DNA of 64,000 nucleotides from Tricholoma matsutake (Eukaryota > Basidiomycota > Agaricomycetes > Agaricales > Tricholomataceae). The translations under genes were made by a program, and so were the position numbers. Position 1 is the first letter of the stretch. Each line of letters opens with the position of its first letter. The stretch lies in the NCBI GenBank assembly GCA_026075535.2, contig AP026546.1:1426001-1490000 (forward strand). The letters run 5' to 3'. Below the pieces are notes generated by a model. It saw nothing but the letters and a program-made list of their open reading frames with translations. It made no database searches and was not told where the DNA came from. Positions 1 to 11,419 of this stretch are shown one piece after another.

Positions 1-179
1 ACCTTTCACCACGCCAGACAGGTCATCCACCTGGCATGTCAGAGCAATGCGCTCTTTGTCAGCCTCAGCCAGCAGCTGTGTTAATTCTTCCAACTCCAAT
101 CAGGGTTCAGAAGATGCAGTATCCATTCAGTAATGCATGCTAGGAATGCCTGAGCATGGAATCTGTATATATGGCATAT
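1..179. other. Unassigned left edge
   Basis: No gene is recognised here. On the minus strand, positions 105-1 give a short open stretch rich in Leu, Glu and Ala (LEELTQLLAEADKERIAL) that looks like a piece of coiled coil. It runs off the window and a stop codon precedes it, so it may be the end of a neighbouring host gene or another relic. Confidence 0.2.
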
Positions 180-615
180 TGTGAGGCTTGGGCATGATGT
201 TGAGCATCACCTAGGTTGTCTGTTTGATTGGGTCAGTTTTCTATGTGCATAGCTGTGGTCCAGTCCCCTTTCCTTATCTTTGACATCATCACCAATGGCC
301 TAGCTCCACTAGCTATTGTCTAGCTATCGCCTAGCTCATTCTAGCCCCCTTCGACGAAATCACTTAGTCAGTGATTTGCACTTAGCTGTGCTTGACATAC
401 CTTTCCGCTATCATTGTGATGTTCCTGGATTAGTGATATGGGCACTATCTTGAGGCGGTCCTTTATATGGTAGTCCTAGGTAATGGTTCATTCTTACAGA
501 GCTTTCGGCTAGCTATACCATTTATTTGAGCCTTAGCTACTTATTCATTGCTTATTCCATTATCCTATTCGTACTTATAATGTAATATAAAAAGAGTCTG
601 TACATAGCACTAACA
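180..615 (+). mobile_element. Putative 5' LTR of the Ty3/Gypsy relic
   Basis: The stretch starts with TGTGAGGCTTGGG and ends near 615 in TAACA, which fits the TG...CA ends of LTRs. A TATA-like AATATAAAAAG lies at about 580-592, close to the right end. It lies about 430 bp upstream of gag-like coding sequence on the same strand. No second LTR copy was found in the window, so the boundaries are inferred from end bases, the promoter-like motif and position only. Positions 616-1047 between it and gag look like untranslated leader; no gene is seen there. Confidence 0.35.
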
Positions 616-1047
616 GGGACAGAAAAATCCATCATGTTTAGCCCCCTCATACTTTGCAGCTAAGATCAGAAAAGCCTTAGCCTTTTGACCACTTCATTCT
701 ACTATTGTCAACTATTGTCACTATAAACACAAAGAAACATCGACCAGCCAGCCAAGTGCAGGATAATGAACAATACAGCCAGAACTTCTAAATAGCTAAG
801 CTAGCCCAAGCTTTAACTAGAAATATTGAAGTTGACCTAACACATATTAAGCAAAGCTAGCTTTACCTACCACTCCCTATTCAATTACTGCACTACCTAT
901 GCAACAAGGAAGAACCTATCAAAGGGAGAAACTGAGACCCTTTGAACTAACTACCCATCAATCAAGTTGTTTTTGTGTGTTTCCCTCTGGGAGATTGCAG
1001 ATGACCATCATTTCTGGAGCCCACTGCAATGGTAATCAAAGATTTCA

Positions 1048-2860
1048 TTGGACCTGCCTTCGTCTAGTTCTTCAGCTCCTACAGATTTAAACCAGCTTTG
1101 CCAAAACTTCGAAAATGTATTCCAATCCACATTTCAAACAGATAGCACTCCACCTTCCCATATTTTTGATAATCTGTTCTCATCTCAGCAGTTCACCCTT
1201 TGCCCAGCAACCTTTACCTCAATCAGAACTAGCTCAGCTCCTCCAGCTACAAACCCAAACTCTTCAATTAACCAAGCCACTCCACAGTATACTTATCCCC
1301 CACCTTTACCACCAATGAGCAACTCACCAACAGTAGCAGTCCCAGTGGTTCCTATGCCAGCTAAAGGGCATAGTACAGCTCCAAAGTTCTCAGCCGATCA
1401 ACCTAGGGAACTATGCTGATATTTCAAAGAGCTAGATAACCTCTTTGCAGGAGCTGCTATTATAGATGGACAAACCAAGAAACTGGAAGCCTGTAGATAC
1501 CTAGATTTCGAATGAGCAGACTTGCGGCAGAACATTCCAAGCTTTGCAGGTGGCAATACCTACAACAACTAGAAGGAAGAACTCTACAAGCTATATCCAG
1601 GAGCAGAAGTGGACAAGAAGTACACTGTCGCTGATATGGACAAGCTTGTCAGCGAACGGTATTGAGCAGGTATCTATACCCTCAAAGACCTAGCTAGCTA
1701 TTATCAACCCTTCTTCTTGATCACCAAGTTCCTCATTGAAAAAGGACACCTTACTGAGAAGGAACAGAACAGAATCAGGCCTTCATCAGAGGTTTCCAGG
1801 CAGCTCTGTTAGACAGAGACTCAAAATCAAAGTACCAGACCATAATGTTTGAGATGCCTATAAAATGTCTGATGTGCATAGCGCAGCTGCTCATATATTG
1901 GAAGGGGCTGCAGTGAATGCCTATCCTTCCTTACCTTTACAGCCTGCTGCTCCAACTCAATCTGGAATCAAGACTGAGGACCTTAATGCTATCCTTGATA
2001 AATTCTCACAGATGATAATATCAGAGCTAGCTACAAAATCTTATCCATCAGCTCATTCATCCACTTCTCAAGAGCATACCCATGATCATCAACCAGGAGG
2101 GATGTGCCATGGCTGTGGACAGATTGGTCACTTTATCCAGCAATGTCTAGTCATAGAAGTGGCGATTACAGCTGGAAAATGTTGAAGGAATCATGAAGGA
2201 AAAGTGATTCTCAATACTGGGGCCTTTGTTCCACAGAGTATACCAGGCACAACACTAATCGAACGAGTGGAAGAATGGCACCATCGAAATCCTAACCAGA
2301 CTACAAGCAGCCAGCTATCGTCCAATGCAAACATGACACAGCTAATGTATGACTGCATGGAGTCAGCTAAGATTGAAGAAATCACTACAGTAAACACAAT
2401 GTGCCTGAGCTTGGAAGACCGCATAACTATGCTCAAACAGGAGATAATGACACTTTGGAAGAAGCAGATCTTTGATAGTGTAGAAATTACTCGAGCAGTG
2501 CCCAAACATTATAAAGCTAAAGAGGTAATGGCTGAGGCTGCACAGACTAGTTCAACCCGCACAGCTCCTGCTAGCTCCACTGCATCATCATCAAACAGAC
2601 CTTTGATGCCTGTAGAGAACCAAGGTCCAATCCATCCTTTCGCCAATATACCGGAAGCCCAATATGTTCCTCTGTTGACATACAACATTGCAGTCCCTGC
2701 AGATAAAGGCAAAGAAAAGGAAAAAGAACGAGCCTATTGTACCATTGCCCCAATTCAGAGCACCAAGGTAGCTGAGGAGGTATACGAATGCTCAATGAAA
2801 ACTTCCTTTGTTATGCTATCACCCGCTGAGCTTCTATTGCTTTCCCCAGAATATTGACAG
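1048..2860 (+). pseudogene. Ty3/Gypsy gag relic
   Basis: This is the broken structural (gag) gene of an LTR retrotransposon, whose product would form the particle that packages element RNA. The first segment (1048-1800) starts with a Ser/Pro/Thr-rich region and continues as a gag core with phrases such as YFKELDNLFAGA and KLYPGAEVDKKYTVADMDKL. It is broken by stop codons at about 1417, 1513 and 1570. After a frame change, 1865-2185 ends in a zinc knuckle, CHGCGQIGHFIQQC (C-X2-C-X4-H-X4-C). A third open segment, 2204-2857, carries VILNTGAFVPQSIPG and a Pro/Ser-rich linker leading towards the protease. No in-frame ATG opens the first segment. The order gag, zinc knuckle, linker, protease is that of basidiomycete Gypsy elements. 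It cannot make an intact protein. Confidence 0.75.
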
Positions 2861-2864
2861 AAGA

Positions 2865-3560
2865 TGTGAGATTCAGTAACCCCCAAATGTGTCATTCCAG
2901 CTAGCAAGAAGGATATGACAGCTGTTGCTATGCATTTACACGAAGAAGCTTCACTGCCTTTCATTAAATTACATCTACACTGAAACCAGCTAGCAAAGGA
3001 GTAATCCCTCCAGCTGCAGCTGCAGGAGGACTGGTTGTTCTGGATATCTACAAGACTTACACCAATAGTTTGGAACCAGGAGTGAAACCCCAAGATCTAA
3101 CCATGGCCAAGGAGTCCCATTCACTCAGATCAGTTATGATCATTGTTGACAGCCAGGAAATCATCAAAGCTGTAGTTGATCCAGGCTTGCAGATTATAGC
3201 TATGTCATCTGCCATGAGCTAGGAATCCCCTATGACCCAATGATCCAACTCAACATGCAATCAGCCAGCGGCACCATTGACAAATCCCTTGGTCTAGCTA
3301 GGAATATTCCCTGTTGTTTTGGGAATATCACCTCTATCTCCAAATCCATGTTATCTGCAATCCCACATACAATATTTTGCTAGGTTGACCCTTCAATGTT
3401 CTTACTCAAAGTGTGGTCAAGAATTTTAGAAACAAAGACCAGATTATCACTATCTATGACCCTAACTCAGGACTTGTGTCGATGATCCCTACACTTCCTC
3501 AAGGAAAAGCTAGATTTAGAGCACAACAAAATGCAATCAGCCAGAAGGTCCCAGCAGTAA
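2865..3560 (+). pseudogene. Ty3/Gypsy aspartic protease relic
   Basis: Translations between 3120 and 3540 show the retropepsin region of a Gypsy polyprotein, the enzyme that cleaves the gag-pol precursor. The active-site region reads AVVDPGLQIIAMS, where intact relatives have a D-[ST]-G triad, so the triad is already mutated. It is followed by ELGIPYDPMIQLNMQSASG and LGLARNIP, the usual continuation of this domain. The frame then shifts, and 3367-3450 encodes the downstream part (FNVLTQSVVRNFRNKDQI). Several stops and at least one frameshift separate the pieces. No reverse transcriptase or integrase of this element follows, so the element is truncated. Confidence 0.65.
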
Positions 3561-4307
3561 ATTTTCATATACTTTCGAGGAATTGATTGAGGATCAAGGA
3601 TAAAGTGCATTTATTATCAAATTTGACTCCCAGAAAGACTCAGCTAGGATCATTTCATATGCCTCCATTCCAAATCCTGACTCTCAAATATCGCAGGCCG
3701 ATATTAGGGTGGTATGTATCTAAAACTTATGGAAGAGTATGTGAGTTGTATAGGACAACAGGCACTGGGGAATCCAAGTGCATCCTGTTTTGCTTTTATA
3801 AGCTCTTCAGGTCCTGTTTCTTGTGCTGTTATTACAAACAGCCTGACAAATGCCGATAGTCAAGTCAGTAATTTTTGTAATGGTTGCTGAAAATTACTGA
3901 CTGTGGGGAAAACAGACATGGAAAAATGGTCACACTGAATTTTTCATCGATTCTGGGTTTGAAGAATGAGTCTTAACTTTGTTAAAGACTTGTAACATTG
4001 AGATATAGAAGTTCTATTGGCCATTGGCTCATGGCAAGTGGCTAAATTAAAATTGCTTACAATAACTGATGGGATCAACCAATGTTTGCAGAAGACCCTC
4101 AGGTTTTGAGGTCCTCTACCATGTCAAATATTTTGAGACATTTACCTATTTTATTTGTGATCCTATAGCCAGATTATTGAAAACAAGTGGCTTAGCTAGT
4201 GGCAACACTATGTGTGCCAAAAAGGCACTCCAACAGGTAATTGACCTTTCTAAACCATTTTAATAGACTATGGTACATATACTAGAGCATTTGAGAGCAT
4301 AAAAAAT
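3560..4307 (+). other. Decayed continuation of the Gypsy relic, mostly unassigned
   Basis: The first part (to about 3760) still gives fragments such as YGRVCELYRTTG that fit the region after the protease in basidiomycete Gypsy elements. From about 3900 to 4263 only short frames remain, including one of 64 codons at 4069-4263 that I do not recognise. No reverse transcriptase motif could be found. Nothing suggests a working gene. Confidence 0.3.
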
Positions 4308-4425
4308 AGCAGTAATCATATGGATACCCATGGATAATCCATGGATGCCACCCATATCCATGGACTTTAGTACATCATCCATGGATATTCACCCGGATGG
4401 ACCTGGGTCCATCCATGGCAGTCCC
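4308..4425. repeat. CCATGGAT-rich imperfect repeat
   Basis: The core ATCCATGG and its complement CCATGGAT recur at least five times within about 110 bp, at uneven spacing and in both orientations. Because CCATGG is a palindrome, the stretch can fold on itself in many ways. It sits exactly at the border between the Gypsy relic and the LINE relic that starts at 4428. Confidence 0.5.
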
Positions 4426-4427
4426 TA

Positions 4428-5761
4428 ATGCAGAGGACAAAGACAGACCACTGGAATGAATATCTGGAAAACATGGACAGTTCAGACATATGGATGGCAA
4501 ATAGGTTCATCTCCAACCCGGTAGGCAACAGAGGACAGTCAAGAATACCCTCACTAAAGGTAAAAAGAGGCAATGGACTACTAAGTGAGGTAAACATGAA
4601 CAAGGGCAAGGCCAAGGTGCTCGCAGAGGCTTTCTTCCCACCAAAGCCAATGGGATCAACAGTACCACAGGATTTCAATTACCCAGACCCAATCCCATTA
4701 CCACCAACAACCACAGAGGAACAGATTCACATGCACATAGCAAAACTATCCCTATACAAAGCACCAGGACCAGACGACATACCAAACATTGTTCTACAGA
4801 AAACAACCAATCTCATAGTACCATACCTACTACCTATTTACAGGGTGATACTGAGCCATGGAATCTACTATCAGGAATGGCAGGAATCCACAACATGCAT
4901 ACTAAAGAAACTGGGAAAGTCAAACTATGAAGTACCCAAAGCATACCACCCCATTGCCCTACTGTGCACTGTGGCCAAGGTATTCACATCAGTAATCTCT
5001 GAAAACCTCATCTCAGTAATGGAGCAACACCAAGTACTGCCAGATACACACTTTGGCAGAAGACCCTGCAGAAGCATGACTGATGCCATACACCTGCTCG
5101 TACACTGGGTCAAGGAGGTGTGGAGAAAAGGGAAAGTAGTTTTGATCCTCTTCCTGGACATCAAAGGGACTTTTCCCAATGCAGTAATAGAATTACTACT
5201 ACACAACATGAAGAAGAGACAAGTCCCTGAACAATAGTAAAATTCATTGAGCAACTGTTGAGGGGACTGTCAACATGACTGAAATTTGATGGTTATGTTT
5301 TGGACCAGATCCCCATTGACAACGGAGTAGGACAAGGAGACCCAGCATCACTGCCATCTTCTAACTTCTATAACACAGATCTTCTGGAACTAAGCAACAC
5401 ACTGCAGGCACTAGGGTATGTCAACGATGCAATGGTCATGGCTGTTGGAAAAGATTTCGAAGAAACCACATGGAACATCCAAGAACACATGGAAAAGGAA
5501 GATGGAGTGCTCAAGTGGTCAGCCAACCACAACTCCAGGTTCAAAATCAGCAAACTAGCGGTAATGCACCTAGGATACAGGAAGACCAAGTCACCAACCG
5601 GAAGTATGTGCCCACTACACAAACTGAGGTTAACGCTCCAGGGTAGGGAAGTCAATAAGGTTGACAGTTACAGGTACCTTGGCATAGTCATCAACAACAA
5701 ACTAACATGGAGGAAACATGAAGACAGGGCCATAGACAAAGCTACAAAATGGGTAATGTAA
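4428..5761 (+). pseudogene. LINE reverse transcriptase relic
   Basis: The two main open segments are 4428-5237 and 5300-5761. Visible reverse transcriptase blocks, in order, are KAPGPDDIPNIVLQK, the palm start VLILFLDIKGTFPNA (first catalytic Asp in FLDI), DNGVGQGDPAS, and the active-site box as GYVNDAMVMAVG. The box is normally YVDD or FVDD; here one of the two catalytic Asp residues reads Asn, so the enzyme would be dead even without the stops. YLGIVINNKLTW is the usual thumb-proximal block. The segments are separated by a stop at 5235-5237, and further stops follow 5761. The enzyme would copy element RNA into DNA at a nicked target. Confidence 0.8.
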
Positions 5762-6109
5762 TATTGATGCCTCACAAGGACAAAGGTAGAACTCTCACCT
5801 AAACTAATGTGCCAGCTCTACATGTTGGTGGCCATACCAAAGATGACATACAGGGCTGAGATATGGTATAACCCCCCAAGGATAATCCCAGGAGCAAAGC
5901 AAAGGACAGGATCAACAAGGGTCCTATGTCAACTAACCAAAGTACAGTGAATGGCCACCCTGGCAATAAAATGGGGCACTTCATACCACAGACTGACACA
6001 CTAGACCTACATGCAGGCATCCTTCCACTCAAGCTCACCATGCTGAAGGCTTGTCACAGATCTTTAGTGTGAATATGCACACTACCAGAGACACACCCAC
6101 TACACCACA

Positions 6110-7215
6110 TAGTAAATAGCACCCAATACACACCCTCCCACATATACCAACTCAGCTTTCACCACAGAGATAGCTGAGGACCGAGACACCTCTATTGGCA
6201 ATGAAGCCAACAGCACACCAGAAATCAAAGTCTTCATGGATGGATCCAGTATAGGTGGCCATATAGGAGCAGTGGTGGTAATGTATAGGAGGGGAAGGCA
6301 CACACCATCCAAAGTGCCAAGATATCACCTAGGAAGCACAAATGAGTACACATCCTTCGAAGCAGAGGTAGTAGGGGTGCTACTAGGTATCTGGATGATC
6401 AGATCAGAGCACATAGCAGGCTGACTCCCGATATCCATACTAACAGACAGCCAAGCACTCATAAAAAGGATCAAGACATGCAAAGCTACCACTGCCCAAT
6501 ATCTAATCGAGAACCTCCTGACAACCACAGATAATGTCAATGCGGCCAACATAAACCCTAATACAAAGTGCTTTCACCTGGCCTGGATATCAGGGCATAG
6601 TGGGGTGCAAGGCAACAAAAAAGTGGATGAGGAAGTGAAAAGAGCAGCCCAAGGTGACTCTAGCCCCCAACACATACTCCCACCCATTTTATGGGGAGAG
6701 CTGCCAAGAAGTGTAGCAGCAGTAAAGCAAAGATATCACCATGAACTGAAAGACAGATGGAAAGAAATGTGGCTAGCATCCCCATGTCAACTGAAGCTAA
6801 GTCGACTGGACCCAAAGTTCTCATACAGCTTCTACATTAAAATACAGTCAAGTCTTAAGAGACAACAGGCCAGTTTACTGACACAGATATGCACAGGACA
6901 CATACCACTGAACTTCTACTTGCACTACATCAAGAAAATAGAGTCGAGTGACTGCACAGCATGCCAAGGGCAAGGACCACCAGCTAAAGAGACCATTATA
7001 CATTTCCTATTTGAATGTGAGGCCTACATTAAGGAGTGACTAGATCGCCAAATGAGAAGGGACTCCAGGGATCTACCAGTGCTACTGAGTTCAGAAAAGG
7101 GGGTAAAAGTGCTAATCAGATATGTGAACAAATCAGGGAAACTTCTCTCTACCAAAGGTGAACATCCCATCATGAGGAACATATACTTTCATGAAATCCT
7201 ATAGGGACAACTCCA
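6110..7215 (+). pseudogene. LINE RNase H and C-terminal relic
   Basis: The first part (6236-6424) reads IKVFMDGSSIGGHIGAVVV, the RNase H start with its first catalytic Asp, followed by EYTSFEAEVVGVLLGIW with the catalytic Glu. After a TGA at 6421-6423 the same frame resumes with ISILTDSQALIKRI (third acidic residue) and WISGHSGVQGNKKVDEE (the His/Asp end of the fold). This full set of RNase H motifs leaves little doubt about identity. Downstream, CTACQGQGPPAKETIIHFLFEC is the CX2C...HxxxxC zinc-like motif that ends many LINE proteins. RNase H would remove the RNA strand after reverse transcription. One internal stop and the lost reverse transcriptase make it non-functional. Confidence 0.75.
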
Positions 7216-7855
7216 AGCCAAACACATGAGCTAGCAATGCTCAATATCACACATTTCCCCAAACCAACAAAACAAATAAATTTATGCCTGCAACACAGAG
7301 GACTATGGAAAATGCGAAGTGTGCGACTAGAGGTATCAGAACCAGACCAAACCTACATCCTCACTGTCCAACTTGTGCCTGCTACCAAAAGGCCAGGCAA
7401 CTAACAGCCACATAAACCCCCAACCAGCAAGGGCACCAAGGGAATTGAAGAAGAGGTTGATGAAGGGTCCTGCAGTCCTAAGTGGCTTGATAAACTGGAC
7501 CTCAGGGGGAACATCAGGGCATGCCATCTGAGGGGCAAGGACTGGGGAGAGGTCAAGGCAAAGGGGCCTTAAGTATATACTCTAAGATGTAATGACCATT
7601 ATAGGGTATGCCCTGAGAGGTCTGAAAAAAAACAAAAAAAAACAAAAAAAATCATGGTTGACTGATGGGAACATGAGCTTAAAGAGTCCAGTGTCATGGA
7701 TCTCGATGTTGATGTGGAAGGTTCACCGGAGGGGGGTGATGGGCTAGTGGGTGTGTTTTTTGAGGCAAAGCGTCCACCAATTCTTGGTTGTATTTTGTAT
7801 GCCAGTGTGAAAATTGACCTGATTGACTTTTTACTTCGAGCTTGGTACTTTTTGT

Positions 7856-8206
7856 AGAAAATCAATCCTAGTACAACAAGAGTGAACTCAGTCTCTTTAT
7901 AAGTGACTGTATTAGTACTGTACCTAGTACAATAAGAGTGAACTATAAGCACAGTAAGTAATCATTCACTACTGAATAATAAGTTGTTACTCACCTCAGT
8001 ATAAGTGACTGAGGTGATCTGGTATCTGTCTACTGTATATATATGAGACATGTTAGATAAAGGAGAATGGTATAAAGGTATCCATTACATGGATATAAAC
8101 ACGTGCATCAAGGGATGCACTAAGTATAGGACATGCATCAATTAATGTGCCAGGATCTGTATTTGGCAATACAGCATTCACATGCACTCATGGTATCATT
8201 CTCAAC
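7856..8206 (-). mobile_element. Putative 3' LTR of the Ty1/Copia relic
   Basis: Read on the minus strand the stretch begins TGTTGAGAATGATACCATGA, a start common to Copia LTRs, immediately downstream of the RNase H end of the Copia polyprotein. It contains a TATATATA-like stretch near 8035 and a direct repeat of CTAGTACAA(C/T)AAGAGTGAACT at about 7870 and 7925. The far end is placed near 7856 at ...TTTTCTACA. The matching 5' LTR was not found, so both ends are estimates. Confidence 0.45.
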
Positions 8207-8248
8207 ACTCCCCCTCACCATGAATACTCCTCCTCACATGGAATCGAG

Positions 8249-8728
8249 TTAGCAGAGGCCAAGGAAGCCATGTAGGTAAGTGAATTGTTTGACATCTAGC
8301 ACCTTCATAACCATGTCCATGACATTCTCATGGGTGTTGATGTAGGTAAGCCATAATTCATTTGATTGGATGTGCTCACAAAGGAAATGGTATTTGATGT
8401 TGACATGTTTAATGTGGGAATGAAGGAGAGGGTCTTCAGATAAGGTCTTGGTAGCAGAGTTATTGCAGTAGATTATTGTTGGGGGTGATTGCTGATGACT
8501 GATGGAATGAAGCAATGTTTGCAACCAGATACATTCCTTGGCTGTCTCAAATGCAGCAACATACTCAGCTTCACAGGATGAAGTTGCAATGACCTTTTGT
8601 TTATGCTCCATCCAGGAGATGCACCTCAACCAAGGGAGCATATATATCCACACTGCGACATGTATCGAGGTAGTTAGCCCAATCAGAATCACTAAATGCA
8701 TGGAGGGATATAGGTTGATTGCCACCAA
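8249..8728 (-). pseudogene. Copia RNase H relic
   Basis: The segment contains ATSSCEAEYVAAFETAKECI, the hallmark SCEAEY block with the catalytic Glu, then PPTIIYCNNSATKTLSEDP (normally CDNxxA, here CNN, so a catalytic Asp is replaced) and HSHIKHVNIKYHFLCEHIQS, the conserved HTKHIDIRYHFxRE block. These are the closing motifs of a Copia polyprotein. The frame ends at 8249, next to the putative LTR. Confidence 0.8.
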
Positions 8729-8895
8729 GATAAAGTTGAAGGTCCCTGGTACCTTTGATGTAATGCACTAGCCTAGTGGCTGCCTGCCAATGTACAAAGG
8801 AAAAACAATCAAGGTATTGCGAGAGTTGCTGGACAGCATAAGAAATATCAGGGCATGTACTGATGTACTAAGTAGAGTAGACAACCCATGAGTGA

Positions 8896-9738
8896 CTAGT
8901 AGGGGAGCTCATTGAGTTGAACCTGGTCCTCCGGACACATAGATTGTTGAACTGCACAGTGTAATTTGGTACCAGGCTCTAAAGGTGCAGATACTGGATG
9001 GGCATCTGTTTGACCAAACTGTTCGAGAAGTTTATCAATCAGCACTGTCTGTGATAGTGCAACAGTTCTGTTAGCCCTATCCCAGGTGACAGCAACCCCG
9101 ATGATAAAATGTGCCATGCCCAACTCAGAAATTGTCCATACCTTCCTCATCTGATCCTTGAAGCATTCATTTTCACTCGTGGAGTCTGCAATGGACAGAC
9201 AGTCATCAATGTGGATGGCTGTGGTAATAGTCCCAGAATCAGACTTCCGGTAGTCCATGCAGGACTCACAAGATAAGTGAGTGAACCCCCAATCGATCAT
9301 TTGGGCATTGAGGGTTTGATTCCATATCCGCCCACTTTGTTTCATACCATACAAACTGTGTTGTAGTTGCCAAACCTAGTCCTCTTTACTGGGTTCCTGA
9401 AATTCAGCAGGTTGTTCCATGTGTTGCACTTCGACATCCAGCAGTAACCCATAGAGGAATGCCATTTTGATATCTATCTGTTGTGCATCCCAACCAAGGG
9501 ATGCCACTAAATGAAGGAGTATCCTCCACAATTCCATGCATGCAGTCAGTGAGGTAGTCTTAGTATAGTCTTTGCCATAGATTTGTTCAAAACCCTTAAA
9601 AACCATACAGACCTTCCACCTAACAGCCTTCCCAGTCTCATCACACTTAATATGGAAAACTGGTTTCCCTTTATGGATCCACTTTCCCTGGGAAACATCG
9701 CCATGGGGAATCAGTTTGTAAACACCCATATCTTTCAA
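8896..9738 (-). pseudogene. Copia reverse transcriptase relic
   Basis: The first segment (9738-9376) has KWIHKGKPVFHIKCDETG, KVCMVFKGFEQIYGKDY and QQIDIKMAFLYG, the N-terminal fingers and first palm block with the catalytic Asp in DIKMAFL. The second segment (9354-8896) starts MYGMKQSGRIWN, the YGLKQ block, and carries the active-site box as AIHIDDCLSIA (the -xDD- pair is kept). LGMAHFIIGVAVTWDR follows, a standard Copia block. One stop separates the two segments, and further stops follow at 8880-8896. The enzyme would copy element RNA into cDNA. Confidence 0.8.
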
Positions 9739-9739
9739 G

Positions 9740-10436
9740 GATTGAAGCTCATCTATGTATCCCTCTGTCCATCAATCTGCATCAACTGAGTTCTTAGCCT
9801 CCTTTCATGTTTGAGGATTGTCTTCAAATTGAAGTGATTTGGGATCAGAATCCCCCATCTCCGAGATCAGGGCCTGGAATTGATGCGCTTGATCTCTGAG
9901 ATCAAGGTTATTGAGTGATTGCTGGAGTTCCTCAATGATGTCATGATCATGATCGATTGTGGAATCTGGTGGGTGATCAGTCCTGGCAGCCAATGTTGCT
10001 GCTCGTTGTTCTTGTCATGCTTCCTTAACTTGTATGGCACTTTCCTGGGATGTTTTGACAGCAGCAGCAGTTCTGGTAACAGTTGGACCACCACTGGGAT
10101 TTTTCTCAGTGGGAATGGGTGTGCGTGAAGAGCAATGAAGGAGGGGTGTAAGTGATGGGACTTGTTGTACATCTGTATTGTGAGTGCCCCTGTCTGGAGA
10201 GTCGCAATCGACAACTGGGTCTTCATTGTCCTCATTATCCAGGGATAGGGGGCTGAAGTTTGATGTAGAGCCTTCAGTCTTGATCCTCCCATTTCCCATG
10301 GTAGGCATAAGTGCTGGTGAGTGACCGTTGTGACTTTCAAGGAATCTAATGTGGTAGGAACTGTGGATTTTTTGTGTCGCATGGTCATAGCATCAATACA
10401 ATTTCGATTTTGAATCAATACCCTACCAATACACAT
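9740..10436 (-). pseudogene. Copia integrase-RT linker region relic
   Basis: Between integrase and RT lies a Ser, Pro, Thr and Asp-rich stretch that is open in more than one frame (10436-9867, 10308-10015, 9993-9805). Low-complexity linkers at this place are normal in Copia polyproteins. No catalytic motif is expected or seen, and the frame jumps several times. Confidence 0.45.
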
Positions 10437-10513
10437 TCAATGGAGCATTCAAAGATTTTAGGGTTGTCCTTCCTGGGGATAAGGACAAAGGCTCGGCAAC
10501 CGATTACTTTTAG

Positions 10514-11351
10514 TTAAGAGTAGTCAGGCTTTCTTTTGTACCATAGTTCACTAGGTGTGGTTCCTTTGAGGGAGTGAGTAGTGGTTTTTGGATGTAAATA
10601 GGAGGCTGTTAAATAGAATTCATCCCATAAATATGCTGGTAATCCAGAGTAAATCCACATTGTACAGGGCTTAGCCATGAGTGTCCTGTGCATACATTCA
10701 AAGCACCCAATGTGTGCAGAGGTATGGAGAGCAGTAAATTGTTGCTCCATTCCCCAAGTCTTCAACCAGGCCTCCATTTCATGTGACTTAAGCTTCCCAT
10801 TATCGGTGATGTAGATTTCAACTTTAAGACCCATTTCAGTTTCTCAGTGAAGTTCCCAGGCTTTAAGTTCAGGAAAAGAATCATATCTGTTGCAAAGGGG
10901 TATTGACCAAGTGGTCATCAACTATATCCATTACATATGCATTCCTGGTATGAGACTTCACTGCATGCAGTCCTGACAAATCAACCAATACTTTCTGCAA
11001 CTTCCTTGTCGCCTTGTGACCAGGCCCCTCCTCGCATCTTTTTGGGACAGGCATCTTCATCTGTTTTCCAAGCACACATGATTCACACTTAGGTGGTTTT
11101 GGTGAAGAAACAAGAGGTGCACCTGTGAGTGTCCCTTGGCCATACCCAGATGGATTGGTAGTTGGCATGGCCAAGATGGAAGTGCCATGTTTCCAAGTTT
11201 GGGAATTTGTGTACAGAAAAGGCATGGTCGACAGTGGCAGAGTGGAGGTTGAGTGAGTAGAGTTTCTTGGGGAGTCTGGATCCTCATGCAACCAGTGCAC
11301 TGGTGGACTTGTCCATAATCCAACACTCTGTGTTATCGAAGTGTGTGGCAA
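10514..11351 (-). pseudogene. Copia integrase relic
   Basis: Two open segments cover the integrase. The first (11351-10881) holds the GAG-pre-integrase region with CESCVLGKQMKMPVPKR, the C-X2-C half of the zinc-binding motif, then DLSGLHAVKSHTRNAYVMDI, where the core domain starts (catalytic Asp of the D,D,E set in VDLSG). The second (10834-10514) gives YITDNGKLKSHEMEAWLK, which carries the second Asp (TDNG), and YLWDEFYLTASYLHPKT, typical of the integrase C-terminal half. The enzyme would insert the cDNA into the genome. A frame break near 10870 and stops inactivate it. Confidence 0.7.
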
Positions 11352-11419
11352 TGTTCGAGTTGTCAGCCCATACTCCTATGGAGATGAGTTGGACAGTCGA
11401 GTTTGGGATATAGAGCACA

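Larger units (their letters stand above)
4428..7651 (+). mobile_element. Old degenerate LINE relic, separate from LINE A-E
   Basis: This is the 3' part of an old non-LTR retrotransposon on the plus strand. It contains a reverse transcriptase relic (4428-5761), an RNase H relic and a C-terminal region with a CX2C-type motif (6110-7215), then a 3' untranslated part ending in an interrupted A-rich tail at 7627-7651. Its protein is unlike that of LINE A-E: it has APGPDDIPN and NGVGQGDPAS where LINE A-E have APGPDHVTW and VGVGQGSALS. No endonuclease domain or ORF1 is visible upstream, so the copy is 5' truncated near 4428. Multiple stops and frameshifts show that it is ancient. Confidence 0.75.
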
